DNA of 64,000 nucleotides from Nocardia mikamii NBRC 108933 (GCF_001613505.1 NZ_BDCM01000014.1:124001-188000); one strand, 5' to 3'; shown: positions 7,283 to 15,729, numbered from the stretch's first letter. The notes: generated by a model from the letters alone, not told the origin. Translations and numbers: made by a program.

Positions 7283-10078
7283 ATGGCGGCCACACGCGCG
7301 GTGCCACAGAGCCCGTCGGCGGGTCCGCCGGCTTCCGAACCGGCCGATTGGCACGCCCGCGACGCCGACACCGTAGTGGCCGCGCTGTCCTCGGACCGGC
7401 ACGCCGGACTCACCACCGGCTCGGCCGAGGAGCGACGTAAACGCTACGGCCCCAACGAAATAGCCGCCGAGCCCGCACCGGCCCCGTGGACCGTCGCGCT
7501 GCGACAGCTCCGGGATCCGATGAACCTGATGTTGATCGCGGTGGTGGCGGTCAGCGTCGTCATCGGCGAGATCCCGACCGCCGTCGTGGTGGCGGCGCTG
7601 GTCGTGCTCAACGTCGTGCTCGGCACACGGCAGGAACTTGTGGCGCGCGCGAGTGTGGACGCACTGGCCAAGATGCAGTCGCCGCAGGCGCGGGTGCTGC
7701 GCGACGGCGCGCTGATCCAGCTCGACGCGCTCGAGCTGGTCCCCGGCGATATCGTCCAGCTCGAAGCCGGCGATATCGTCCCCGCCGACGGCCGGCTCGT
7801 CACCTCCGCGACCCTGGAAACCCAGGAGGCGGCGCTCACTGGTGAGAGCGCCCCCGTCGCCAAGGATCCCGGCACCCTCGCCGCCGCGGACGTGCCGCTC
7901 GGCGACCGCGTCGACATGGTCTATCAGAACACGTCGATCACCCGGGGAACCGCCACCATGGTGGTCACCGAAACCGGAATGAACACCGAGATGGGCCGGA
8001 TCGCGTCCATGCTGTCCGCGGTCGCCCCGTCGAGGTCACCGCTGCAGCGGGAGCTGGATTCGCTGACGAAACTGCTCGGCGTGATCGCGTGGACGGCGGT
8101 GGCGATCATCGTGCTGATCGGCGCGTTGCGCGGCCAGGATGTGACAGCGGTACTGCTGCTGGGCATTTCGATGGGCGTCTCCGCGATTCCCACCGGGCTG
8201 CCGACGTTCGTGCAGGCGATGCTGGCCTACGGCGCCCGCCGCCTCGCCGACGCCAAAGCGGTGGTCAAGAACCTCACCGATGTCGAGACACTGGGCGCGA
8301 CCAGCGCGATCAACTCCGACAAGACCGGCACCCTGACCATGAACCAGATGACGGTGCGCTCGCTGTTCTTCCACTGCCGGTGGTACGGCGTGACCGGAGA
8401 GGGCTACAGCAAGAACGGAACCGTCACCGAGGCCGCCGGTGCGGGCACCCCGGATTTCACCCTGCTCGCCTACGGGCTGTGCCTGGACAGCGACGCCACC
8501 GTGTCCGACACCGGTGAGGTGGTCGGCGATCCGACCGAGGCGGCGCTGGTGGTACTGGCGGCCAAACTGGGCATCGACGCTCCGCTCACTCGCCGCGACT
8601 ACCCGCGCGTCGCCGCGGTGCCCTTCGACTCGGCCTACAAATTCATGGCGACTTTTCACCACCTGCGCGTCGACGATCGAACTCGCTTCGTCGAATTGGT
8701 CAAGGGCGCACCCGATATGGTTCTGGCCCGCTGCGCCGAGGCCTACCGCCCGGGCCGCACCGAGGTGCCGGTCGACGAGGCGCGCGCCGAGATCACCGAC
8801 GCGATGCGCACCATGTCGGAGAAGGGACTTCGCGTACTGGCCTTCGCTGCCCGGATCCTCGACGGCCAGGAGGACGCCGCACAGGCCGACCCCATGTCGA
8901 TGGTCGAGAATCTCACCTTCGTCGGCATGGCGGGCATCATCGACCCGTTGCGCCCCGAAGCGGTCGAATCGGTGCGCATCGCGCACGAGGCAGGGATCGA
9001 CGTCCGCATGATCACCGGCGACCACGCGATCACCGCCGCCGCGATCGGAGCCGAACTCGGGCTGGGGCCGGGGGCGGTCGGCGGCGCGGAACTGCAAGCC
9101 ATGACCGACGAGCAACTGGCCGAAGCGCTGCCCAGGCTGCATGTGTTCGGCCGGGTGACCCCGCAGGACAAACTGCGACTGGCCGACGTGATGCAACGTG
9201 GCGGCGCGGTGGTGGCGATGACCGGTGACGCGGTCAACGATGCCGCCGCCCTGAAGAAGGCCGACATCGGCGTCGCGATGGGTTCGGGCAGCGAGGTCAC
9301 CAAGCAGGCGGGCAAGATGGTGCTCACCGACGACAACTTCGGGACCCTGATCACCGCGATTCGCCTGGGCCGCAGCATCTACGACAAGATCGTGTCCTAT
9401 ATCCGGTACCAGATGTCGAAACTGTTCTCGCTGGTACTGCTGTTCCTGGTGGCCAGTATCTTCGACATCAACCACGGCGTCGCGCTGACCCCGCTGATGG
9501 TGCTGTTCCAGCACTTCTTCATCACGCTGTTCCCGGTCGCGGTCATCATGACCGACCCCCCGCCACCGAATCTGATGAACAAACCGCCCCGCGACCCGGC
9601 GATGCCGGTCGCCAACCGGACCGCGTTCACACAGTGGCTGATCTACGGGGTACTGCAGTTCGCGGTCGCCCTCGCCGCCATGCTGCTGGCTCCCGGCCAA
9701 ATGAGCACCGACACCGCCTCGGTGCCGATGACGACGACCTTCGTGGTGTTGTCGCTGGGGTCGGTCCTGGCCGGGCTGGCGATGCGCCGCGATCCCGAAT
9801 CCGGTTTCACCGCACCGATTCTCGGTGCCCTGAAGATTCTGTCGATACCGGTCGTGGTCACCGTCCTGGCCGTGCAGCTGGGATTTCTGCAGGACCTGCT
9901 GATGACGACGTCACTGACGGGTGGGCAGTGGCTGGCCTGTCTGGGCTGGTCGCTGCTGATCCCGATCGCCGTCGAGGCGGAGAAGGCGTTGCGGCGCAGG
10001 CACATTCGCCGCAGCACACCGCCGGAGCCGTTGAACGCCGCGGTCGCGGTGGCGCCGCTGCGTGCCCGGGCCCACTGA
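7283..10078 (+). CDS. Cation-transporting P-type ATPase (P2-like) with altered ion-site motif
   Basis: The 931-aa protein has the P2-type layout: N-terminal cation-ATPase segment (VVAALSSDRHAGLTTGSAEE), actuator loop with LTGESAPVAKD, the phosphorylation motif NSDKTGTLTMNQM with Asp346, a nucleotide-binding domain with KGAPDMVLARC, a hinge MTGDAVNDAAALKKADIG, and a C-terminal group of membrane helices. Start ATG 7283 has GAGGAGACGAG upstream. Two deviations stand out. The M4 ion-coordinating PEGL reads P303-T-G-L, losing the glutamate of Ca2+ pumps. The hinge TGDGVNDAP reads TGDAVNDAA. The catalytic Asp and TGES are intact, so it should still be phosphorylated, but the substrate may not be Ca2+. 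Confidence 0.9.
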   Translation: MAATRAVPQSPSAGPPASEPADWHARDADTVVAALSSDRHAGLTTGSAEERRKRYGPNEIAAEPAPAPWTVALRQLRDPMNLMLIAVVAVSVVIGEIPTAVVVAALVVLNVVLGTRQELVARASVDALAKMQSPQARVLRDGALIQLDALELVPGDIVQLEAGDIVPADGRLVTSATLETQEAALTGESAPVAKDPGTLAAADVPLGDRVDMVYQNTSITRGTATMVVTETGMNTEMGRIASMLSAVAPSRSPLQRELDSLTKLLGVIAWTAVAIIVLIGALRGQDVTAVLLLGISMGVSAIPTGLPTFVQAMLAYGARRLADAKAVVKNLTDVETLGATSAINSDKTGTLTMNQMTVRSLFFHCRWYGVTGEGYSKNGTVTEAAGAGTPDFTLLAYGLCLDSDATVSDTGEVVGDPTEAALVVLAAKLGIDAPLTRRDYPRVAAVPFDSAYKFMATFHHLRVDDRTRFVELVKGAPDMVLARCAEAYRPGRTEVPVDEARAEITDAMRTMSEKGLRVLAFAARILDGQEDAAQADPMSMVENLTFVGMAGIIDPLRPEAVESVRIAHEAGIDVRMITGDHAITAAAIGAELGLGPGAVGGAELQAMTDEQLAEALPRLHVFGRVTPQDKLRLADVMQRGGAVVAMTGDAVNDAAALKKADIGVAMGSGSEVTKQAGKMVLTDDNFGTLITAIRLGRSIYDKIVSYIRYQMSKLFSLVLLFLVASIFDINHGVALTPLMVLFQHFFITLFPVAVIMTDPPPPNLMNKPPRDPAMPVANRTAFTQWLIYGVLQFAVALAAMLLAPGQMSTDTASVPMTTTFVVLSLGSVLAGLAMRRDPESGFTAPILGALKILSIPVVVTVLAVQLGFLQDLLMTTSLTGGQWLACLGWSLLIPIAVEAEKALRRRHIRRSTPPEPLNAAVAVAPLRARAH

Positions 10079-10082
10079 GGCC

Positions 10083-10226
10083 CGGGCGTGCGCTACCGCC
10101 TACGCCGCACTCTGCGCCACCATCGTCGTGCTGCTCGCCTATGCCCTCGTCGGTCCCTCGCGAATTCTGGTGCTCGGCCCGGACTCCTCGCCGGCGCCGT
10201 TGATCGCGGCGGCGCCGCCGTCGGCG
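10083..10226 (+). pseudogene. Remnant of a SulP-family anion transporter
   Basis: In the frame starting near 10083 the translation includes ATIVVLLAYALVGPSRILVL followed by GPDSSPAPLIAA. This matches the conserved N-terminal block of SulP (sulfate permease/SLC26) transporters, with the GPSRxLVxGPDSS motif. Only about 45 residues survive. There is no SulP sequence before or after, and the frame then runs antisense into rip1. This looks like the debris of a deleted transporter gene between the P-type ATPase and rip1. Confidence 0.6.
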
Positions 10227-10232
10227 ATCCCG

Positions 10233-11456
10233 CTACGGGAACAGCTTGATCGGGTTCACGATATCGGCGACCAGCGTGAGGATCATGTACGCACCGCCGA
10301 TCACCACCACGATGTAGGTGGCGGGCAGCAGTTTCATGTAGTCGACCGGAGCGCCGTTGGGCAGGCCCTTGCGGTTGCGCCACATGTTGCGCAGCTTCTC
10401 GAAGATCACCACCGCGATATGGCCGCCGTCCAGCGGCAGCAGGGGCAGCAGGTTGAAGGCGCCGAGGAAGAAATTCAGGCTGGCCAGCACCAGCACGAAC
10501 GCACCCCACAGCCCGTGTTCGGCGGTTTCGCCGCCGATCTTGCTGGCACCGTAGACGCTGACCGGAGTATCGGCATCGCGCTGGCCACCGGTGACCGCGT
10601 GCCACAGGCTGACCACCTTGCTCGGCATCTGCGCCAGCGAGGCGAACGTGCGGCCGAACATGTCCCCGGTGAAGGCCACCGAGGCCGGCACCGCGGAGAC
10701 GATGTTGTGTTTGACCGGCAGGTAGAAGTCCTGTGCCACACCGACTTTGCTCACGTACACCGGCGTGGTGACCCGCTCGGAACTGTCCGTGGACTTCAGC
10801 GGATAGGTCGCCACACGCTCCGGGGTCACCGGAATCTGCAGCGTCCGATCGTCACGCTTCACCGTGTAGACGACCGGACCGCTCGCCTTCTCGGTGATCG
10901 AACGGAAGTCGTCCCAGGTCTTGACGGGTTTGCCGTCGATCGCGGTCACCAGATCGCCGCGCCGCAATCCGGCGCGTTCGGCCGGGCCGGGACCGGTGCA
11001 CTTCTGCATCGACCCGTCGGGGTTCTGCGCGGGCACACAACCGGCCGGGTAGATCTGGGTGGCGGGCGGCGAATCCAGCCGCGGCAGCCCCCAGGCCACC
11101 GCGAGCAGCATGATCAGCAGGAAGCCCAGAATGAAGTTCATCGCGATGCCGCCGAACATCACCACCAGTCGCTTCCAGGTGGCCTGCCGGTACATCGCGC
11201 GATGCAGGTCCTCGGGTGGTACCTCGTCCAGCGCGGTCATGCCCGCGATATCGCAGAAACCGCCCAGCGGCAGCGCCTTGAGGCCGTATTCGGTCTCACC
11301 GCGGCGGAACGAGAACACCTTCGGCCCGAAGCCGACGAAATAGCGGCGCACCTGCATGCCGGTGGCCTGCGCCGCCCACATGTGGCCACATTCGTGTAGC
11401 GCCACCGATACCGTGATGCCGAGGGCGAACAGCACGAATCCGATCGCGAAGCCCAT
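10233..11456 (-). CDS. rip1: Site-2 intramembrane zinc metalloprotease (Rip1/RseP, M50)
   Basis: The 407-aa membrane protein has the zinc motif HECGH at residues 21-25 in the first transmembrane helix, and the second metal-site motif LLPLLPLDGGHIA near the C-terminus. Between them is a PDZ domain (GPAERAGLRRGDLVTAIDG). Rip1 cleaves transmembrane anti-sigma factors after a site-1 cut and so controls envelope stress responses in mycobacteria. It lies 21 bp downstream of dxr in the same direction, an order conserved in Mycobacteriales. The ATG at 11456 is preceded by GAGGGTTCC. Confidence 0.95.
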   Translation of the reverse strand: MGFAIGFVLFALGITVSVALHECGHMWAAQATGMQVRRYFVGFGPKVFSFRRGETEYGLKALPLGGFCDIAGMTALDEVPPEDLHRAMYRQATWKRLVVMFGGIAMNFILGFLLIMLLAVAWGLPRLDSPPATQIYPAGCVPAQNPDGSMQKCTGPGPAERAGLRRGDLVTAIDGKPVKTWDDFRSITEKASGPVVYTVKRDDRTLQIPVTPERVATYPLKSTDSSERVTTPVYVSKVGVAQDFYLPVKHNIVSAVPASVAFTGDMFGRTFASLAQMPSKVVSLWHAVTGGQRDADTPVSVYGASKIGGETAEHGLWGAFVLVLASLNFFLGAFNLLPLLPLDGGHIAVVIFEKLRNMWRNRKGLPNGAPVDYMKLLPATYIVVVIGGAYMILTLVADIVNPIKLFP

Positions 11457-11477
11457 GCGGTATGGAACCCTCCTGAA

Positions 11478-12632
11478 TCAGTTGCTCACGAGCGTGCGCG
11501 CACGCTGTCGCGCCCACGCATCCGCCGCGAGCACCTCGTCCAAGGTACTGGGTTCGACGGCCCAGCGGTCGGCCGACTCGACCACGCGCGCGACCGTGCG
11601 CACGATATCCGGGAATCGGAGCACACCGTCGAGGAACGCCTGCACCGCGATCTCGTTGGCGGCGTTGTAGACCGCGGTGACGCTGCCGCCGGCCTTACCC
11701 GCCGCGCGAGCCAGTTCGACCGCGGGGAAGACCTCGGTGTCGACCGGTTCGAATTCCCAGGTGAACGCCGTGCCGAAGTCGATCGGCGCGAGGGTGCCGG
11801 GGACCCGCTCCGGCCAGCCCAGCGCCAGCGCGATCGGCAGTTTCATATCCGGCGGGCTGGCCTGGGCGAGGGTGGAGCCGTCGGTGAAGGTCGCCATCGA
11901 GTGCACGATCGACTGCGGATGCACCGTGACGTCGATCTTGTCGTAGTCGATGCCGAACAGCATGTGCGCCTCGATCAGTTCGAGGCCCTTGTTCACCAGC
12001 GTGGCCGAATTGAGGGTGTTCATCAGACCCATCGACCAGGTGGGATGGGCCTTGGCCTCCTCGGGGCGCACCGACTCCAGCATCTCGGCGGTCCAGCCGC
12101 GGAACGGGCCACCGGAGGCGGTGAGCACCAGCCGCGCGACCTCGTCGGCGCGGCCGCCGCGCAGGCACTGCGCCATCGCGGAGTGTTCGGAGTCGACCGG
12201 GACGATCTGCCCGGGAGTTGCGGCCCGCGTCACCAGGCTGCCGCCCGCGACCAGCGATTCCTTGTTGGCCAGTGCCAGGCGCCGCCCCGATTCCAGGGTC
12301 GCGAGCGTCGGCCGCAGCCCCAGCGCGCCGACCAGGGCGTTGAGCACCACGTCGGCGTCGGTGCGGCGCACGAGTTCGGTCACCGCGTCCGGACCGGCCA
12401 GGGCCACACCGAGTTTCGCGGCCGCGGCCGGATCGGCGACGGCCACGTTGTCGGTACCGGTGGCACGGATCTGCTCGGCCAGCAGGTCGGTATTGCCGCC
12501 ACGCGCGGCCAGTCCGACCACCTGGAATCGGTCCGGATTGGCGGCGACGACCTCCAATGCCTGGGTGCCGATGGAGCCGGTGCTGCCCAGCAGCAGAACT
12601 TTCACGATGTCGGACACGCACTCATTGTCCAC
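11478..12632 (-). CDS. dxr: 1-deoxy-D-xylulose 5-phosphate reductoisomerase
   Basis: The 384-aa enzyme converts DXP to MEP with NADPH, the first committed MEP-pathway step. The NADPH-binding loop LLLGSTGSIGTQAL is at the N-terminus. LALANKESLVAGGSLV, VPVDSEHSAMAQCL and TASGGPFRG are the substrate and metal motifs. The frame opens at ATG 12632; GTG 12617 is an alternative, since conserved sequence begins only at VKVLLLGST. No strong Shine-Dalgarno distinguishes them. It is transcribed toward rip1, probably as one unit. Confidence 0.96.
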   Translation of the reverse strand: MDNECVSDIVKVLLLGSTGSIGTQALEVVAANPDRFQVVGLAARGGNTDLLAEQIRATGTDNVAVADPAAAAKLGVALAGPDAVTELVRRTDADVVLNALVGALGLRPTLATLESGRRLALANKESLVAGGSLVTRAATPGQIVPVDSEHSAMAQCLRGGRADEVARLVLTASGGPFRGWTAEMLESVRPEEAKAHPTWSMGLMNTLNSATLVNKGLELIEAHMLFGIDYDKIDVTVHPQSIVHSMATFTDGSTLAQASPPDMKLPIALALGWPERVPGTLAPIDFGTAFTWEFEPVDTEVFPAVELARAAGKAGGSVTAVYNAANEIAVQAFLDGVLRFPDIVRTVARVVESADRWAVEPSTLDEVLAADAWARQRARTLVSN

Positions 12633-12779
12633 GGTGAATCGCCGCCGGCGTCACCCCGCTGGCTACGACGGCCGGTCGTATGCAAACATATTCTCGACAG
12701 ACACCTTCACGACCTGCGGACCTCACGGCGTACTCCGCGCACGCGAGCCGCAGCGCACACGGAAATGATGGGAGCGAAC

Positions 12780-13064
12780 GTGGCCGCCACGGAACTGGAA
12801 CCCGCCAAGAGCGCCGGCGTCGTCACCAAGGTCGATCCCGCCGAGGTTCCCTCCGCCGCCTGGGGCTGGAGTGGTGAATCGCGGCGCACCTTCCGTATCG
12901 CCGGATGGGTCGTCGTCGTGATCCTGCTGGCCATGCTGTTCGAGAACCAGCAGGGCCACACCTCCGGTACCGGTTACACCGGATACATCTTCCTGATCGG
13001 TTTCGCCGTCGCGCTGGCGGCCGTGCTGATCCGCGATTCGATCATCCAGCGCAAGCCGCGCTGA
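12780..13064 (+). CDS. DUF2631-type small membrane protein
   Basis: The 94-aa protein begins with a polar segment containing PAEVPSAAWGWSGESRRTF. Two hydrophobic helices follow (IAGWVVVVILLAMLF and YIFLIGFAVALAAVLI), then a basic tail. This fits the actinobacterial DUF2631 family of unknown function. I chose GTG 12780 because GGGAG stands 6 nt before it; ATGs at 12765 and 12768 would add five residues without an RBS. It is divergent from dxr and faces the LysR-like gene across a terminator. Confidence 0.8.
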   Translation: MAATELEPAKSAGVVTKVDPAEVPSAAWGWSGESRRTFRIAGWVVVVILLAMLFENQQGHTSGTGYTGYIFLIGFAVALAAVLIRDSIIQRKPR

Positions 13065-13092
13065 ATCCGCTTCGCGCACAGCCTGGTTCGAC

Positions 13093-13121
13093 CGGCCGCT
13101 GAGGTTCTGCCTCAGCGGCCG
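13093..13121. terminator. Bidirectional hairpin terminator
   Basis: CGGCCGCTGAGG (13093-13104) and CCTCAGCGGCCG (13110-13121) form a perfect 12-bp stem with a 5-nt loop between two convergent genes. The stop codon of the leftward gene lies inside the right arm. Confidence 0.75.
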
Positions 13122-13846
13122 CGTCGTTTCCGGGGGCCGCCGGCCTTGCCCGCCCGCCCCGGTTTCGGCGCGCCACCCCGGCGCGCGGCCGGTTTCGCAC
13201 CACCCTCGCCCCGGCTCCTGCCGCGCTGCGCCGCAACGCCTTCGGCGCGTGTGGCGGAATCCAGCCGGCCGCGCCGATCCCGTTCACCGGTGGTCCGGGA
13301 ACTGCGTGCCGTGCGGCCCCGCACGACGCCGATGAACTCCTCGGCGAGTTCGACCGCGTCCTCGATCGGCCAGGCCAGGGCGATCTGCGTCGGATCGACA
13401 TCGGTGAGCGGACGATAGATCAGGTCGCGGCGATGATGCAGGCGCGCCAGCGACTGCGGCACCACCGCCGCCCCGCCGACCGCGGCCACCAACTCGACGG
13501 TGTCGCCCACGGCGTCGAGATCGGTCGCGTCCTGCATCCGCTCGCCGTCCAAATCGGCCAGGCTCACCTCGTCGAACAACCCGATCGGATGATCCTTGGG
13601 CACCACCGCCACGGCGACCTCGTGGTAGAGCGGAATCGCGTGCAGCCCTTCGCGTTCGATCGGCAACCGGACGAAGCACATGTCGACTCGGCCCTGTGCC
13701 AGGGCCTCGCGCTGCTGAGCCTGCGGCACCGCGATCACGTCGAGCGGGATGTCGGGGAAGCGTTCGGCCCACACCCGCGCCCACTTGGCGACGGTGACGC
13801 CCGGGACGTAGCCGATGCGCAGCGTGGTGGGAGCAGACTCGGTCAT
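13112..13846 (-). CDS. LysR-type substrate-binding domain protein lacking the HTH
   Basis: The 244-aa product opens MTESAPTTLRIGYVPGV, which is where the effector-binding domain of a LysR regulator begins. It continues with typical LTTR segments (FPDIPLDVIAVPQAQQ, VDMCFVRLPIE, VAVAVVPKDHPIG). There is no winged-helix DNA-binding domain before it. The last 60 or so residues are a tail very rich in Arg, Gly, Lys and Ala, ending GGPRKRRGR. It may be a free ligand sensor, or the basic tail may contact nucleic acid; both are inferences. The frame upstream of the ATG encodes no HTH-like sequence. Confidence 0.8.
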   Translation of the reverse strand: MTESAPTTLRIGYVPGVTVAKWARVWAERFPDIPLDVIAVPQAQQREALAQGRVDMCFVRLPIEREGLHAIPLYHEVAVAVVPKDHPIGLFDEVSLADLDGERMQDATDLDAVGDTVELVAAVGGAAVVPQSLARLHHRRDLIYRPLTDVDPTQIALAWPIEDAVELAEEFIGVVRGRTARSSRTTGERDRRGRLDSATRAEGVAAQRGRSRGEGGAKPAARRGGAPKPGRAGKAGGPRKRRGR

Positions 13847-14040
13847 GCGGCCAGCGTATGGCACCGGGCGGGGCGGTCCGGCATCCGCCGCGAACCACAG
13901 CGGCCCCGTACGTGATCGAGGTGACGCGGAGGTCGACGGCAGTGGTCGAAACCGTGCCCACCGGGCGAACACGGTAGAAATGATCGCAGTACGTTTCCCA
14001 TCCTCCCCCGGCGTTCCGGGCAGACCAGATCGGATATGCG

Positions 14041-14688
14041 TTGACGACCCCCTCCCCGGCCCCGATGGCATCCGGCGGCCCCGGATTCGATCGGCCGCTG
14101 TTCACCACCATCACCGATTTCGCCGACCACACCCGGTGGCTCAACGACACGATGCTGTGGTTGACCGATGCCGGTCTGGCGGTGTTCGCGGTGCTGATGG
14201 TGATCGGCTGGTGGCAGGCCCGCCGCCGCGACGACCGGTCGATGGCGCTGGCGCTGCTGGCTCCGGTGAGCGTGGTGATCGCCTATCTGGTCGCCGAGGT
14301 GGTGAAGGTGATCGTCGCCGAACCGCGCCCGTGCCGGGGCGTGCCGACCGCCTACATCATCGAGGCGTGTCCGGTGCCGAGCGACTATTCGTTCCCCAGC
14401 GGCCACACGACCACGGCCGCGGCGACCGTCGCGGCGCTGTATCTGCTGAATCGGCGGCTGGGCTGGATCACGGCGGTATTCGCCGTCGCCCTGGCCTTCA
14501 GCCGGGTCTACGTCGGCGGTCATTATCCGCACGACGTCGTGGCCTCGGCGATCCTGGCCATTCCGGTCGCCGCGGCCGTCAGTCTGCTGCTGGCCCGCCC
14601 GGCCACCGCGGTGGTGACGCGTATGCGGTCCTCCGCACTGGCGCCGCTGGTCGCCGACACCGGAGGTGCTCCGGTGTCGCGGGTGTGA
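14041..14688 (+). CDS. PAP2-superfamily membrane phosphatase
   Basis: The 215-aa integral membrane protein carries all three phosphatidate phosphatase motifs: KVIVAEPRPC, FPSGHT and SRVYVGGHYPHD. This supplies the catalytic and phosphate-binding Lys, Arg, Ser and His residues. It has five or six predicted hydrophobic helices. Likely substrates are lipid phosphates such as undecaprenyl or prenyl diphosphate or phosphatidic acid, hydrolysed at the outer face. The start is TTG 14041, with ATG 14065 as an alternative. It is divergent from the LysR-like gene and precedes the fluoride riboswitch. Confidence 0.9.
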   Translation: MTTPSPAPMASGGPGFDRPLFTTITDFADHTRWLNDTMLWLTDAGLAVFAVLMVIGWWQARRRDDRSMALALLAPVSVVIAYLVAEVVKVIVAEPRPCRGVPTAYIIEACPVPSDYSFPSGHTTTAAATVAALYLLNRRLGWITAVFAVALAFSRVYVGGHYPHDVVASAILAIPVAAAVSLLLARPATAVVTRMRSSALAPLVADTGGAPVSRV

Positions 14689-14714
14689 GCGAGGCCGGCC
14701 GGATTCGCTATCCT

Positions 14715-14828
14715 GTCCGACGTGGCGGTGGGGCTCGCCACTTCGGCCCAGCGGCCGGAGCAACCGTGATCGGACGATCGCCAACAGTCCCTACTCGAGG
14801 TACCGCCATGTTCGTGTTCGAGTAGGAG
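14715..14828 (+). ncRNA. Fluoride riboswitch (crcB motif) with SD-sequestering expression platform
   Basis: P1 is GTCCGA (14715-14720) with TCGGAC (14770-14775). P2 is GGCG (14724-14727) with CGCC (14736-14739), closing the loop GTGGGGCT. P3 is CGGCC/GGCCG at 14744-14756. The P2 loop GGGGCT (14730-14735) pairs with AGTCCC (14786-14791), the defining pseudoknot. CCTACTCGA (14790-14798) can instead pair with TCGAGTAGG (14818-14826), which overlaps the AGGAG (14824-14828) of the first crcB. Pseudoknot formation overlaps this stem by two bases, consistent with fluoride turning translation on. A five-codon ORF (MFVFE, 14808-14825) sits in the platform. The downstream crcB pair supports the call. 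Confidence 0.85.
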
Positions 14829-14835
14829 TCCGTCG

Positions 14836-15354
14836 TTGACCGAACTACGCCGCGAGGAGCCCCGGCCCGGCGCATCCGCCGACCGGCCGGTCGATCCCGA
14901 TATCGATCCGCACGTCCCGTCTCAGCGCCGCGAACTGCTGCGCGGACACGGCGCCGTGCCGGCGGTGATCGGGCTGGGTGGCGGATTGGGCGGTCTGGCC
15001 CGCTACGGCCTGACCCAGCTGTTGCCGACCCGCCCCGGACAGTTCCCGTGGGGCACCTTCACCGAGAACGTGCTCGGCTGCCTGGCCATCGGCGTGCTGA
15101 TGGTGCTGATCACCGAGGTGTGGCCGGCGCATCGGCTGGTGCGGCCCTTCCTCGGGGTCGGATTCCTGGGCGGGTTCACCACCTTCTCCACCTACGCCGT
15201 CGAGATCCGCAATCTGCTGCAACCCGGTTCGGCCGTGACGGCGTTCGTCTATCTGGCCGCGACCCTGCTCAGCGCGCTGCTCGCGGTGCTCGCCGGGGTG
15301 ACGGTGACGCGAATGACGGTGCTTCGCAAGGGGATTCGAGGACAGACGCGGTGA
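14836..15354 (+). CDS. crcB: Fluoride ion channel CrcB (Fluc), first subunit, with N-terminal extension
   Basis: The 172-aa protein starts at a TTG seven nt after AGGAG. It has a charged extension of about 35 residues (REEPRPGASADRPVDPDID) before a four-helix Fluc core. The core contains GGLGGLARYGLTQL, ENVLGCLAIGVL and GGFTTFSTYAVE, the last being the conserved phenylalanine-box and Na+-site region. Fluc proteins export fluoride as dual-topology dimers. This gene and the next overlap by four bases, so they probably form a heterodimer with fixed opposite topologies, as in other Gram-positive crcB pairs. Control by the upstream fluoride riboswitch is strongly suggested. Confidence 0.93.
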   Translation: MTELRREEPRPGASADRPVDPDIDPHVPSQRRELLRGHGAVPAVIGLGGGLGGLARYGLTQLLPTRPGQFPWGTFTENVLGCLAIGVLMVLITEVWPAHRLVRPFLGVGFLGGFTTFSTYAVEIRNLLQPGSAVTAFVYLAATLLSALLAVLAGVTVTRMTVLRKGIRGQTR

Positions 15355-15713
15355 CCGTCGTCCTGGTCTTCGCCGGTGCGGTGCTCGGTGCCCCGGCCCG
15401 CTATCTCACCGACCGGTTCGTTCAGGCGCGCCACGACAGCCTGTTTCCGTGGGGCACGCTGACGGTCAACATCGTCGGCTGCCTCATCCTGGGCGCGCTC
15501 ACCGGTGGTGCGGCCGGCAGTCCGGTGCTCGCGTTCGCCGGCACCGGATTCTGCGGGGCGCTCACCACCTACAGCACCTTCGGCTACGAGACCGTCCGGC
15601 TGCTCGAACAGCGCGCCGTGTTCTACGCCGCGATGAACGTGATGATCAGCGTGATCGCCGGACTGGGCGCCGCACTGCTCGGCTATGCCGTCGCGCACGC
15701 GCTGGCCGGCTGA
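15351..15713 (+). CDS. crcB: Fluoride ion channel CrcB (Fluc), second subunit
   Basis: The GTG at 15351 overlaps the stop of the first crcB (GTGA), indicating translational coupling. The 120-aa protein is a compact four-helix Fluc with GAVLGAPARYLTDR, WGTLTVNIVGCLILG and GALTTYSTFGYE. It matches the ordinary family length and lacks the extension of its partner. Together the pair would form the membrane channel that lowers cytoplasmic fluoride. It ends 16 bp before the convergent PucR-type regulator gene, with no clear terminator between them. Confidence 0.93.
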   Translation: MTVVLVFAGAVLGAPARYLTDRFVQARHDSLFPWGTLTVNIVGCLILGALTGGAAGSPVLAFAGTGFCGALTTYSTFGYETVRLLEQRAVFYAAMNVMISVIAGLGAALLGYAVAHALAG

Positions 15714-15729
15714 GATCCGCGTACTCCAC

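Noticed and set aside
8036..9700. Long minus-strand frame opposite the P-type ATPase.
   Set aside because: It is antisense to an intact ATPase with clear motifs and has no recognisable protein features.
10062..11399. Single open frame from the ATPase end through rip1 as a real + strand gene.
   Set aside because: Only the first 50 or so codons look like protein (SulP remnant); the rest is antisense to rip1.
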